Positions 47,921 to 56,528 of a DNA stretch of 64,000 nucleotides are shown one piece after another. Both the position numbers and the translations under genes were made by a program. The stretch is from Candidatus Palauibacter polyketidifaciens (lineage in GTDB: Bacteria > Gemmatimonadota > Gemmatimonadetes > Palauibacterales > Palauibacteraceae), in contig NZ_CANPVO010000047.1 in assembly GCF_947581785.1 (NCBI RefSeq), forward strand, positions 1 to 64,000. Direction: 5' to 3'. Under the pieces are notes generated by a model. The model worked only from the letters and a program-made list of their open reading frames with translations. It searched no databases and was not told where the DNA came from. Within the stretch, counting starts at the first letter, position 1; the number at the start of each line of letters is the position of its first letter.

Positions 47921-48666
47921 CGGGACGATTCTCCGACAGGGTGCGGGGATCGGGGATGCGGCGTGAGGGCCCGGGTGACATCCGCCGCCGGCACGGCCCC
48001 CTCCCGTAGTATCTCGACTGCGTCCTCCGTCACGCGCACGAGAGTCGACGGGGTCGAGCCGGCCAGATCCCCTGCGTCGAGCCAACCCACCGCTCCCGCC
48101 TCGGACCCGATCCCCGACAGGACGGCGCGCACCTCCCCGCCCGTCCTCGCCGGGGGGCTCCCCGTCACGTTCAGACTGGTGGAAGTCAGCAGCCCGCCGG
48201 CGCGGTCGAGGAGGCGTCTCACGACCGGATGAGGGTCGACGCGCACGGCCACGCCGGTGTCGCTGCCGTCCTCCAGCACCAGAGTGAGCGGTCCCGGCCA
48301 GAAGGTATCAGCGAGCCGGCGCGCGGCGTCCGTCCACCGGACCCCGGGCAGCGCCTCGATGACCGCATCGCGGCTCGCGGCGAGCCGGATCAACGGCCCC
48401 GGCGGCCGACCCTTGATCGCGGCGATCCGCGCGTCGACCTCCGGCCGCGGCCGGCCACCCAGCCCGTACACTGTCGAGGTCGGGTGAGCCACGACCCCCC
48501 CGGCGTCGAGCAGCGCCCCCGCCCGGTCGAACGCTTCATCATCGGTCGCGAGCGCCCGGACCCGCCCGGCGGTCCCCGAAGCGCCCACCCACTCGTGCCA
48601 CTTCACCACGTCGATACCCTTCCCGCCGTCTCCATGAAGTAACGAGGACCCGACACTGGTACCCAC
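47917..48666 (-). CDS. threonylcarbamoyl-AMP synthase (TsaC/Sua5/YrdC family)
   Basis: Makes threonylcarbamoyl-adenylate for the t6A modification of ANN-decoding tRNAs. The YrdC core is clear: GGVVAHPTSTVYGLGGRP, KGRPPGPLIRLAAS, FWPGPLTLVLED, and TSTSLNVTGSPPARTGGEV. It lacks a C-terminal Sua5 domain, so the TsaC form is meant. The GTG at 48666 overlaps the ispD stop by one base (TAGTG). A GTG at 48609, with GGGAAGGG about seven bases upstream, gives a shorter N-terminus and may be the real start. Confidence 0.88.
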   Translation of the reverse strand: MGTSVGSSLLHGDGGKGIDVVKWHEWVGASGTAGRVRALATDDEAFDRAGALLDAGGVVAHPTSTVYGLGGRPRPEVDARIAAIKGRPPGPLIRLAASRDAVIEALPGVRWTDAARRLADTFWPGPLTLVLEDGSDTGVAVRVDPHPVVRRLLDRAGGLLTSTSLNVTGSPPARTGGEVRAVLSGIGSEAGAVGWLDAGDLAGSTPSTLVRVTEDAVEILREGAVPAADVTRALTPHPRSPHPVGESSR

Positions 48667-49394
48667 TAGTTCGCCGCGGCGATCAACCCGGCCTGAACCA
48701 TGGCGCGCGCGAGCGAGAGGTCGCCCGCCGTCGTGATCTTCAGGTTCGCCGGATCTCCCTCCACAGTCGCAACGTCGATGCCGAGCCGTTCGCAGAGCAG
48801 CGCGTCGTCCGTCATGGCGGCGGCGTCCTGCGCTTCCCAGGCGCCCGCATCGTCGACCGCGTGGGTGCGGTTCAGAACCTCGGCCGGAAACCCCTGTGGC
48901 GTCTGCACGCGCCAGAGTCGCTCGCGCGGCACGGTCCCCTCGATCCAGCCTCCCTCGTCCACGCGTTTCACGGTGTCCTCCACGGCGATCACCGGTACGA
49001 CCGGGCCCGCGCGAGCCCCTTCCACGACGCGGGAAACGAGCGCGGCCGACACGAACGGACGCGCCCCATCGTGCACGAGCACGGTCTGGACCTCGCCCGC
49101 CAGGGCCTCGACGCCGGCACGCACGGAATCAGCCCGAAACACCCCGCCCGGCACGACGAGAACCCCGTCCGGAAGCCATGCCGGGGGCGAGGCTGCCCGC
49201 GACGGCGAGAGCACGAGCACGACCCGATCGATGTCGGGATGGTTCACGAGCGTCCGCAGCGACCAGGCGAGCACGGGCATGCCGCAGAGGTCGACGAACT
49301 GCTTGGGCCGCGACGCGCCGAAGCGGTGTCCCTGCCCCGCCGCGACGACGACGGCGCCGACGCCGCGGACGGCTGCCGGGCCTCCCGCCGGCAC
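48666..49394 (-). CDS. ispD: 2-C-methyl-D-erythritol 4-phosphate cytidylyltransferase
   Basis: Third MEP-pathway enzyme, coupling CTP with MEP. The 242 residues have GAVVVAAGQGHRFGASRPKQ at the start, VLVHDGARPFVS in the middle and VQTPQGFPAEVL later. AAAMTDDALLCERLG and DPANLKITTAGDLSLARA complete the family pattern. The GTG start shares one base with the dnaB stop. It is separate from ispF, which lies 40 kb away in this window. Confidence 0.95.
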   Translation of the reverse strand: MPAGGPAAVRGVGAVVVAAGQGHRFGASRPKQFVDLCGMPVLAWSLRTLVNHPDIDRVVLVLSPSRAASPPAWLPDGVLVVPGGVFRADSVRAGVEALAGEVQTVLVHDGARPFVSAALVSRVVEGARAGPVVPVIAVEDTVKRVDEGGWIEGTVPRERLWRVQTPQGFPAEVLNRTHAVDDAGAWEAQDAAAMTDDALLCERLGIDVATVEGDPANLKITTAGDLSLARAMVQAGLIAAAN

Positions 49395-50779
49395 TAGTCG
49401 GGTTCCGGACGGCGGCTCACGGATTCGAACGCCGTGAAGGCCTTGTGGAAATAGAGTTCGACGGTCCCCGTCGGCCCGTTGCGCTGCTTGCCCACGATGA
49501 GTTCGGCCTTCCCCGCCAATCCCCGTTCCTCCACCTCTTCCGGTTTGCGGTGCATCTCCTCGCGGAAGATGAAGAGGACGACGTCCGCATCCTGCTCGAT
49601 CGCGCCCGACTCGCGAAGGTCGGAGAGCCGCGGCCGATTCCCCTCGCGCTGCTCGGGCGCCCGCGAGAGCTGGGAGAGCGCGAGGAGCGGCACGCCGACC
49701 TCCTTCGCGATCGCCTTGAGCGACCGGGAGATCGCGCTGATCTCCTGCTGGCGGTTCTCGACCCGCGCGCCGCCGGACATCAGCTGCAAGTAGTCGAGCA
49801 CGACGAGCCCGACACCGACTTCCGCGTGGAGGCGCCGCACCTTGGCCCGGAGTTCGATGGGCGAGATCGCGGGAGTGTCGTCGATCCAGATCGGCGCCGT
49901 GTTCAGGTGTCCGGCTCCGCTCGCCAGCCGCGTGAAGTCGTCGGATGTCAGTCGGCCCGTCCGGATCCGGCTCGAATCCACCTTGGACTCTGCGCTCAGC
50001 ATCCGCTGGACGAGCGACTCTCTCGACATTTCGAGCGAGAAGATCGCCACCGGGACATCCTCGCCGATCGCCGTGTGCTGGGCGATGTTCAGCGCGAGGG
50101 CCGTTTTGCCCATCGAGGGTCGCCCGGCGAGGACGACGAGGTCGGCCGGCTGAAACCCCGCGGTCATCCGGTCGAGATCGGAGAATCCGGATGCGACGCC
50201 GGTGATCGAGCCCGGGTTCCGCACGAGTTCGTCGATCCGGTCCATCGTCGAGCGCAGGACTTCCTTGATGCGGACGAAGGTCCCGCGCTGCTCCGCCTGC
50301 GAGATCTCGAAGATCCTCTGTTCCGCGCGGTCGAGCGTCTCGTCGACCTCTCCCGACCCCGTTTCGTAGGCGTCCTGGATGATCTCGGTCGCGCTGGAGA
50401 TGAGCCGCCGAAGCACCGTCTTGTCGCGCAGAATTCGGCAGTGGTAGGCGATGTTGGCGGCGGTGGGCACGGCGTCCACGAGCTTCGCGAGGTACGCCAT
50501 CCCGCCGACGGCATCGAGTTCCGCCGCGCTCTGCAGCTCGTCCGCGAGCGTGACGGCGTCGATGACGTCGCCGCGTCCGTACAGGCGCACCATCGCGCGG
50601 AAGATCCGGCGGTTGCCCTCCCGGTGGAAGGCGGAATCGTCGATTCGCTCGAGGGCGATGGCGACGGAATCGCCGTCGATGAGCATCGCCCCGAGGACCG
50701 AAATCTCGGCCTCCTCGGACCAGGGTGTGCGCCGGGCCTCGATCTCGTCGCTGGGGAGGCTGATCGCCGTCTCAACCAC
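49394..50779 (-). CDS. dnaB: replicative DNA helicase DnaB
   Basis: Hexameric 5'-to-3' helicase of the replication fork, 461 residues. The N-terminal domain starts near PWSEEAEISVLGAMLIDG, and the RecA-like domain has the Walker A loop LAGRPSMGKTALALNIAQH at about residue 205, the Walker B segment GLVVLDYLQLMSG, and QEISAISRSLKAIAKE. No intein or truncation is seen. It overlaps the uracil-DNA glycosylase gene by eight bases. Confidence 0.97.
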   Translation of the reverse strand: MVETAISLPSDEIEARRTPWSEEAEISVLGAMLIDGDSVAIALERIDDSAFHREGNRRIFRAMVRLYGRGDVIDAVTLADELQSAAELDAVGGMAYLAKLVDAVPTAANIAYHCRILRDKTVLRRLISSATEIIQDAYETGSGEVDETLDRAEQRIFEISQAEQRGTFVRIKEVLRSTMDRIDELVRNPGSITGVASGFSDLDRMTAGFQPADLVVLAGRPSMGKTALALNIAQHTAIGEDVPVAIFSLEMSRESLVQRMLSAESKVDSSRIRTGRLTSDDFTRLASGAGHLNTAPIWIDDTPAISPIELRAKVRRLHAEVGVGLVVLDYLQLMSGGARVENRQQEISAISRSLKAIAKEVGVPLLALSQLSRAPEQREGNRPRLSDLRESGAIEQDADVVLFIFREEMHRKPEEVEERGLAGKAELIVGKQRNGPTGTVELYFHKAFTAFESVSRRPEPD

Positions 50780-51587
50780 TGCGGGCCTCGCGGTCTCCGG
50801 CGCCGTCGAGCATGCGGCGCACGATCTGCAGATCCTCCCACGTCGGCCGGATCCAGCCGGGGTTACGGAGGAGCGCCGCCGGGTGGTAGGTGGCGACGAC
50901 AGGGTACCCGGAATAGCGGTGCACGGTGCCGCGGAGCCGGCCGAGCGCGGCTTTCGTTTCGAGCAAGGTGCGCGCGGCGAAGGCGCCGAAGGCGATGATC
51001 ACCTCGGGTTCGATGAGCGCAAGCTGTCGCAGGAGATAGGGGGCGCAGGCCGCAACCTCTTCGGGGAGCGGGTCGCGGTTCCGGGGCGGCCGGGACTTCA
51101 GCACGTTGCAGATATAGACGGAGGTCCGCGGAAGCCCGATCGACATCAGCAGACGGTCGAGCAGCTGGCCGGCGCGGCCGACGAAGGGGCGGCCGGTGTC
51201 ATCTTCATGCTTGCCTGGAGCCTCTCCCACGCACACGACGCGGGCGTTCCCCGCCCCTTCGCCGAAAACCGGGTTCTTCCGCGATTCGTGGAGCGTGCAG
51301 CGAGTACAGGAGGCGACGAGCGCGGCCAGCGCCTCCAGATCCGGCGCCTCGGCGATCTCCGACCGCGTCACCGTGGCGGGCGGGCTCGTCACTGCGGCGC
51401 CCGGGCGGGCGTCACCGTCCGGGGGAGCCGCGGCGGCCGCGTGCGCCACGCGCCGGGCGGACGCCAGACGGCGCACGACCTCGTCGCGCGTCGCGTGCTC
51501 GAGCATGAGCGCGTTCCCCTCCGAGGAGAGCGTCTGCTCGAGAAAGGCGCGGGCGAGCGTCCGGGCTTCGGCATCCGGCGGGTTCAA
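50772..51587 (-). CDS. uracil-DNA glycosylase, family 4 (4Fe-4S)
   Basis: A thermophile-type family 4 uracil-DNA glycosylase removing uracil from DNA, 271 residues. Cluster ligands are CTRCTLHESRKNPVFGEG and, later, Cys in YICNVLKSRPPRNRDPLPEE and VAACAPYLL. The active-site motif is GEAPGKHEDDTGRPFVGRAG; HPAALLRNPG is near the C-terminus. The first 85 residues form a poorly conserved Ala-rich extension. It lies beside dnaB and coaBC, consistent with a replication and repair setting. Confidence 0.92.
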   Translation of the reverse strand: MNPPDAEARTLARAFLEQTLSSEGNALMLEHATRDEVVRRLASARRVAHAAAAAPPDGDARPGAAVTSPPATVTRSEIAEAPDLEALAALVASCTRCTLHESRKNPVFGEGAGNARVVCVGEAPGKHEDDTGRPFVGRAGQLLDRLLMSIGLPRTSVYICNVLKSRPPRNRDPLPEEVAACAPYLLRQLALIEPEVIIAFGAFAARTLLETKAALGRLRGTVHRYSGYPVVATYHPAALLRNPGWIRPTWEDLQIVRRMLDGAGDREARSG

Positions 51588-52786
51588 CTCTCCGCCGCCG
51601 CCATCGAGGCTTCGATCCGGTCGAGCAGTTCGTCCGCCAACTCCGTCTTCTTCGCCAAAGGCAACTCCTCGGCCGTGCCGCTCCGGTCGATCAACGTGAT
51701 GCGGTTCGTCTCGGACCCGAATCCCGCACCGGGCTCCACGGCCGAGTTCACCGCAACGACGTGCATGCCTTTCCGCTCGAGTTTCTCTCGTCCGCGGGCC
51801 AGGAGGTCCTCCGTCTCAAGCGCAAAACCCAGAGTAAAGATTCCCTTTCGTTCGCGGAACGCCCGCGTCTCCAACAGCAGGTCCGGGCCCGCGCGGAGCG
51901 AGAGTTGGAACCCGTCTCCCTTCTTGATCTTCGAGTCGGCCGCGCGGGTCGGCTCGAAGTCGCCGACGGCGGCGGCCATCAGAAGGATGTCCGCATCGGT
52001 CAACGCCGTCTCCAGCGCGGCCAGCATCTCGTCGGCCGTCTCGACCTCCACCACGTCGGGCCCCGGGGGTCGCGGCAGCCGGCCGGGCCCGCTGATGAGC
52101 GTGACATCGGCCCCGCGCCGCCAGGCGGCCTCGGCGAGCGCGAACCCCATGCGACCCGAAGAACGGTTCGAGATGAAGCGGACGGGATCCAGTGCGGCTC
52201 GCGTCGGCCCCGCCGTCGCGATGACCTTCCGTCCGCGCAGGCCGGTGGCCGTTTCGAGCGCCCGCCCGATGCGCGACAGGATCTCCTCCGGCTCCAGGAG
52301 CCGTCCCGGCCCGCTCTCCCCCTCCGCGAGCGGACCATCGGCGGGCCCGGCGACCCCGTACCCGACATCGACGAGCCGCGCGACGTTCGCCTGCGTGATC
52401 GGATGCTCCCACATCCGCGTGTTCATCGCAGGGCAGAGGATCACCGGCGCGCGCGAGGCCAGCACGGCGGTCGCCGCCAGGTCGTCCGCGGCGCCGGCGG
52501 CGAGCCTGGAGATGAGGTTGGCCGTCGCGGGCGCGACGACGACGATATCGGCTTCGAGACCGAGGTCCAGGTGCGCCATGGGCCGGTCCCACAGCGACGC
52601 GTGTGCCGGGCGGCCCGTAATCCCCTCGAAGGTGACGCGCCCGATGAAGCGCTCGGCCGCGGCGGTCAGGATGACCTCGACTCCGGCCCCGGCCTCGATC
52701 AGGCGGCGGGTGAGGATCGCGCTCTTGTACGCGGCGATCCCGCCGGATACGACGAGCAGCACGCGACGACCGTCGAAGGGCCGCAC
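51584..52786 (-). CDS. coaBC: bifunctional phosphopantothenoylcysteine decarboxylase/phosphopantothenate-cysteine ligase
   Basis: Fused CoaC flavoprotein and CoaB ligase of coenzyme A synthesis, 400 residues. The CoaC part has VVSGGIAAYKSAILTRRLIE and CPAMNTRMWEHPITQANV (PxMNxxMW). The CoaB part has VIATAGPTRAALDPVRFISN, SSGRMGFALAEAAWRRGADV and the catalytic Lys in ADSKIKKGDGFQL. It precedes the uracil-DNA glycosylase gene with a four-base overlap and follows rpoZ. Confidence 0.96.
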   Translation of the reverse strand: MRPFDGRRVLLVVSGGIAAYKSAILTRRLIEAGAGVEVILTAAAERFIGRVTFEGITGRPAHASLWDRPMAHLDLGLEADIVVVAPATANLISRLAAGAADDLAATAVLASRAPVILCPAMNTRMWEHPITQANVARLVDVGYGVAGPADGPLAEGESGPGRLLEPEEILSRIGRALETATGLRGRKVIATAGPTRAALDPVRFISNRSSGRMGFALAEAAWRRGADVTLISGPGRLPRPPGPDVVEVETADEMLAALETALTDADILLMAAAVGDFEPTRAADSKIKKGDGFQLSLRAGPDLLLETRAFRERKGIFTLGFALETEDLLARGREKLERKGMHVVAVNSAVEPGAGFGSETNRITLIDRSGTAEELPLAKKTELADELLDRIEASMAAAES

Positions 52787-52802
52787 GGGAGTGCCCGGCG
52801 CG

Positions 52803-53024
52803 CTAGGGCATGAGGGTGGGGCGCGCCCGAACCAGCCGGTATTGCAGCTTCTTCTCTTCCGAGGTCAGCGCGTCCGCCGCGACCGTCGTCAGCTTCTCCG
52901 CGCCGTACGGCGAGCGTTCGAGCGGCAGGGCGTTGAGTTCGCGCGCATACTTCGCGGCAACGAGGACGCCCAGGTACTTGTTCGTCGCCGCCTTCGCCAC
53001 GGCGTCCGGCGTAAACACCTTCAT
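52803..53024 (-). CDS. rpoZ: DNA-directed RNA polymerase subunit omega
   Basis: A 73-residue omega subunit that aids polymerase assembly. It has NKYLGVLVAAKYARELNALP near the N-terminus and EKLTTVAADALTSEEKKLQY, in place of the usual KPTTIALEEIAAGKI segment. An AGGGAGAG site precedes the ATG. The gmk-rpoZ-coaBC order supports the call in spite of weak sequence conservation. Confidence 0.88.
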   Translation of the reverse strand: MKVFTPDAVAKAATNKYLGVLVAAKYARELNALPLERSPYGAEKLTTVAADALTSEEKKLQYRLVRARPTLMP

Positions 53025-53096
53025 TCCATCTCTCCCTTTTATTCCGTGCCGCGGTCACTCGCCGGACCGCAACTGTTCAAGAATCTACCACATGCG

Positions 53097-53753
53097 TCAG
53101 ACGGCATCCAACTCGCCGATGATGCGTTGCACGTGCCGCCGCTCCGCCGCTCCGAGACGGCGGTCCGGTACGAGCCCCTTAGACGCGAGCGCCGACACTT
53201 CGGCGACGGCGTCCTCGATCCGGTCATTGACGACGAGACGATCGAACTCCGCCGCGGCTTCCAGCTCCGATCGGGCGTTCGTGAGCCGCCGCCGGAGCTG
53301 CTCCGGACTCTCGCTGCCCCGCCCCCGCAGCTGCCGCGCGATCCGGGCCGCGGTGGGGGGGACGATGAAGATCGAGAGGACCTCCGCGACGGCCTCCCAC
53401 ACCTGCCGAGCCCCCTGCACGTCGATGTCGAGCAGGAGGTGGGCGCCGGCTTCCCGCGCCCGGTCGAGGTTGTCCCGCGGGGTCCCGTAGCGTTCGCCGT
53501 GGACGGTCGCGCATTCGAGCATCGCGCCGGAATCCACCAGCGCCTCGAACCGGGGCCGCGAGACGAACCGGTAGTCTACTCCATCCCGTTCGCCCGCCCG
53601 CGGCGCCCGCGTCGTCATCGAAACCGAGAAATAAAACCCGGGGGAACCGGTCTCGGCGAGCAGCCGATCGCGGATCGTCGTCTTCCCCGCTCCGGAGGGT
53701 CCCGCGAGGATGACGGGAAAGAGGGTACGCGACCCGGTCGCCGCGGGGCTCAC
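53097..53753 (-). CDS. gmk: guanylate kinase
   Basis: Phosphorylates GMP to GDP, 218 residues. The P-loop is PVILAGPSGAGKTTIRDRLL near residue 15; VSMTTRAPRAGERDGVDYRFV, LLDIDVQGARQVWEA, and the FIVPPTAARIARQLRGRG segment are typical. The gene overlaps yicC by four bases and precedes rpoZ by about 70 bases, the common yicC-gmk-rpoZ order. Confidence 0.96.
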   Translation of the reverse strand: MSPAATGSRTLFPVILAGPSGAGKTTIRDRLLAETGSPGFYFSVSMTTRAPRAGERDGVDYRFVSRPRFEALVDSGAMLECATVHGERYGTPRDNLDRAREAGAHLLLDIDVQGARQVWEAVAEVLSIFIVPPTAARIARQLRGRGSESPEQLRRRLTNARSELEAAAEFDRLVVNDRIEDAVAEVSALASKGLVPDRRLGAAERRHVQRIIGELDAV

Positions 53754-54631
53754 TCGACGTTTTCCACCTGCTCCCGGAGCCTCTCGATCTCGTTCTTCGC
53801 TTCCACCACGAGTCTCGATATTCGGGAGTCATTCGCCTTTGCGCCCAGCGTGTTGACCTCGCGCTGCAACTCCTGCACGAGGAAGCCGAGCCGCCGCCCC
53901 ACGGGCTCGTCGATCGGGGCCTCGAGGAACTCCTCGAAGGCTTCGACGTGCGAGCGGGCGCGCACGAGTTCCTCGCTGATCTCCCAGCGGTCCGCAATGA
54001 GCGCGATCTCGCGCGTTAGCCGATCCTCATCCAGGCCCTTCCCGGCGAGGTCCACGACCGCGTCGCGAAGCCGGCGCCGCTCGCGTTCGAGCCGTTCCGG
54101 CGCCAGCACCTCCGCGCCATCGACCGCCTCCCGGATTCCCGCCAGCCGTCCCCGCAGGTCGACTTCGAGCCGGGCCCCTTCCCGGTCCCGCATCTCCACC
54201 AGGAGGTCGAGCGCGTCCGCCGCCGCCTCCTTCACATCCTCCATCTCCGGGACGAACTCCGCGCCCTCGCCGCCCGCTTTCCGGAAGATGCCGCCCACGC
54301 GAAGCAGCGAAGCGATGTCCGGTTCGCCGGAAACCCCGAAGTCATCCCGAAGCCGTGCGCACGCATCGAGCACTTCCCGTACGCGTGCCTCGTCCAGGCT
54401 AGCGTCGCCCTCGTCCGACGCGCCCTCCACGCGGACGAAGAGATCCAGCCGGCCGCGGCGGGCCCGGGACTCCGAGAGGGTGCGAAGCTCGCTTTCCCAG
54501 CGCTCCCGGCCGGGGGGCGCCTTCACCACGACCTTCAGCCCCCGGGAATTCACCGAGCGCGCTTCGACCGTGACCGTGCCGCCCTCCCGCGTCACGGTCG
54601 CCGACCCGTAGCCGGTCATGCTGCGAATCAC
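53750..54631 (-). CDS. yicC: YicC-family endoribonuclease-like protein
   Basis: A 293-residue YicC family protein; family members have been linked to RNA decay. The GTG at 54631 gives the family start VIRSMTGYGSATVTREGGT and has GGGAG eight bases upstream. EARSVNSRGLKVVVKAPPG follows, then a long helical charged middle. The C-terminal part has EAPIDEPVGRRLGFLVQELQ and REVNTLGAKANDSRISRLVV with the conserved Glu pattern. It is the first gene of the yicC-gmk-rpoZ group. Confidence 0.92.
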   Translation of the reverse strand: MIRSMTGYGSATVTREGGTVTVEARSVNSRGLKVVVKAPPGRERWESELRTLSESRARRGRLDLFVRVEGASDEGDASLDEARVREVLDACARLRDDFGVSGEPDIASLLRVGGIFRKAGGEGAEFVPEMEDVKEAAADALDLLVEMRDREGARLEVDLRGRLAGIREAVDGAEVLAPERLERERRRLRDAVVDLAGKGLDEDRLTREIALIADRWEISEELVRARSHVEAFEEFLEAPIDEPVGRRLGFLVQELQREVNTLGAKANDSRISRLVVEAKNEIERLREQVENVE

Positions 54632-54662
54632 TTCGGCATCTCCCGGCGCGGCGCCCGGCCGA

Positions 54663-56528
54663 TCAATTGAAGAACTCCCAGCGAAGACCGAACACGTTGA
54701 GCTGCCGGGGGAAGTGCGCGCCCTGAAAATCTCCGATTCGGTCTGCACCCAGGTTGCCGAATCGCCAGAAGAACCGAAAGTCGGCGATCTTGAACATCAG
54801 GTGTCCGCCCATCCAGCTGTCAGCGTCCAGCATCACCGGATCGGGCGAACCCGGGACGGGGACCAGCCGCTCCCCGCGGCGATCGATGAACACGGACACC
54901 CAGATCCGGAGGTGCTCGTCGAAGAAGGTGTCGTAAAGGTACAGCTCCGTGCGGAAGAGGCGTTCGGGGAGAAAGAGCGTCTCGGCACCGCGGGAATCGA
55001 ACTTTCGCCACGAAGCGCGCAGCCGGATGGGCTCCACTCCCCGCAGCAGCACGCCGAGGGGCACGACCGGCCCATCGAAGCGCACTTCCAGCGAAGTGAT
55101 GTCCACCTCCGAGGAATCCGCGACGACGAGACGGTCGAAGGGGGCGCCGAAGCCGACCTGCCGGTCCATCCATTGTGCCGAGTAGCGGCCGGAGAGGTTG
55201 AACGGCCCGACCGCGAGGGCCGCCGAGGCGCCGCGGGAGTCGAACCGCAGGCTGTCCGCAGGCAGGAATTCCGACATCGGGAGGGTGTCGAGCATGGGAT
55301 GTTGGGGAAAGCCGATCCCCCGCGTTCCCTCCGCCGTGAACGCCCTCAACTCGATCGGAAAGAGGAGCGTCTCCCGGAAGGCCGCCCCCGCCCGCCAGGA
55401 CTTCGTCGGGAACTCGTTCCAGCTCGCGAGTTCGGCTCCCCCCTCGAGCGCGAAGGGACCGATGGGCTGCCAGGCGGAGAGATCCGCGAGGCGCGATGCG
55501 TAGGGGTCACGCCCGGCGAAACGGAGGCCCATCGAGATCCCGCCCGACCCCGGTTGCGCCGAGAACCGTACGCCGACGCCATCCGCACCCCGTTGCGGCG
55601 GCGAAATGCTGTCCGGGAGGTTGGCGACGACATCCGTGAAACTCGTGGCCTGCCCGTAGGCTTCGAGCTGGGCCCGTTCCCCGAGGTTCGCCCGCGTGCG
55701 GAGCACAAACTCCCTGCGGGAGAACTCGAGCGTGTCGAGCCCGGTGCGCTCGATGGTCTCGTTGCGAACCTCGAACTGCATCCCGAAGTCGTTGGAGCGC
55801 GGCATCCACGAGAAGCGGCCCTGTACGGCGAATCGATCCTGGTTGTTCTGCCGATCCTGGACGTCGTACCGCTCGAAGGAGGCTTCGATGTTGGACGCCC
55901 CGCCCAGCGAGTTGGCGAAGACGGCGTCGAGGATCTCGGAGCGGGGATCCCCCGTCAGCCCGCTCACGCGGGAGTAGGCCTGGACGCCGTCGTGGCGGAT
56001 GAGGTCCACGTCGATGACGAGGCCGTCCGCGCCGCGATACACGCGCACCCGGTCGACGTAGTTCAGCGACACGCGCCGGAGGTCCGTCTGAGTCCGGGAG
56101 AGGGGGAGGATTTCGCGGCCGTCGACGTATAGGGCCGCGAACCCCGGCCCAAAGCCGCCGTCGAAGACGTGGTGGGGCCCCTGAAAGAACTCCCCGCGAA
56201 CCCCCGTGATGCCCGGAACGTGCTCGAGCAGGAGTTCGAGGAGGGTGAACGAGGGCGACGCGTGCACGCACTCGCGGTCGCAGTCGAAGATCTCGTGCGT
56301 CGGGCCGCGCAGCCCCGTCAGCCGCCCCGGAAAGCTCTGGGCCCGTCCCGGCGTGCTGTCGGCGAAGGCGGCGAGGACCGAGTCGGGCACGATCTCCAGG
56401 CTGTCGGGGATCGGCGGGTCCTGGGCGTGCGCCGCGGAGATGCCCGCGAAGGTGAGCAGCAGCGCGCCCGGCAGCCTGCGGAAGAACTCCGCGCCGGCGC
56501 CGAGAACGCGGAGGAAGATCTTCGTCAC
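54663..56528 (-). CDS. TonB-dependent receptor plug-domain outer-membrane protein
   Basis: A 621-residue exported protein of unknown ligand. The GTG at 56528 overlaps the pepA stop (GTGA) and gives a signal peptide ending in AHA at residue 35. Residues about 90-215 look like a TonB plug: LLELLLEHVPGITGVRG, YVDGREILPLSR, and VDRVRVYRGADGLVIDVDL. The remainder of some 400 residues is beta-rich with aromatic ends and closes with FGLRWEFFN, like a barrel signal. The barrel is shorter than the 500 or more residues of most receptors, and no N-terminal carboxypeptidase-like domain is present. Confidence 0.75.
   Translation of the reverse strand: MTKIFLRVLGAGAEFFRRLPGALLLTFAGISAAHAQDPPIPDSLEIVPDSVLAAFADSTPGRAQSFPGRLTGLRGPTHEIFDCDRECVHASPSFTLLELLLEHVPGITGVRGEFFQGPHHVFDGGFGPGFAALYVDGREILPLSRTQTDLRRVSLNYVDRVRVYRGADGLVIDVDLIRHDGVQAYSRVSGLTGDPRSEILDAVFANSLGGASNIEASFERYDVQDRQNNQDRFAVQGRFSWMPRSNDFGMQFEVRNETIERTGLDTLEFSRREFVLRTRANLGERAQLEAYGQATSFTDVVANLPDSISPPQRGADGVGVRFSAQPGSGGISMGLRFAGRDPYASRLADLSAWQPIGPFALEGGAELASWNEFPTKSWRAGAAFRETLLFPIELRAFTAEGTRGIGFPQHPMLDTLPMSEFLPADSLRFDSRGASAALAVGPFNLSGRYSAQWMDRQVGFGAPFDRLVVADSSEVDITSLEVRFDGPVVPLGVLLRGVEPIRLRASWRKFDSRGAETLFLPERLFRTELYLYDTFFDEHLRIWVSVFIDRRGERLVPVPGSPDPVMLDADSWMGGHLMFKIADFRFFWRFGNLGADRIGDFQGAHFPRQLNVFGLRWEFFN

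Noticed and set aside
49415-49440. A tRNA T-arm-like GTTCGAATCCGTG on the minus strand
   Set aside because: It lies inside the C-terminal coding end of dnaB (FTAFESVSRR), with no acceptor or anticodon stem around it.
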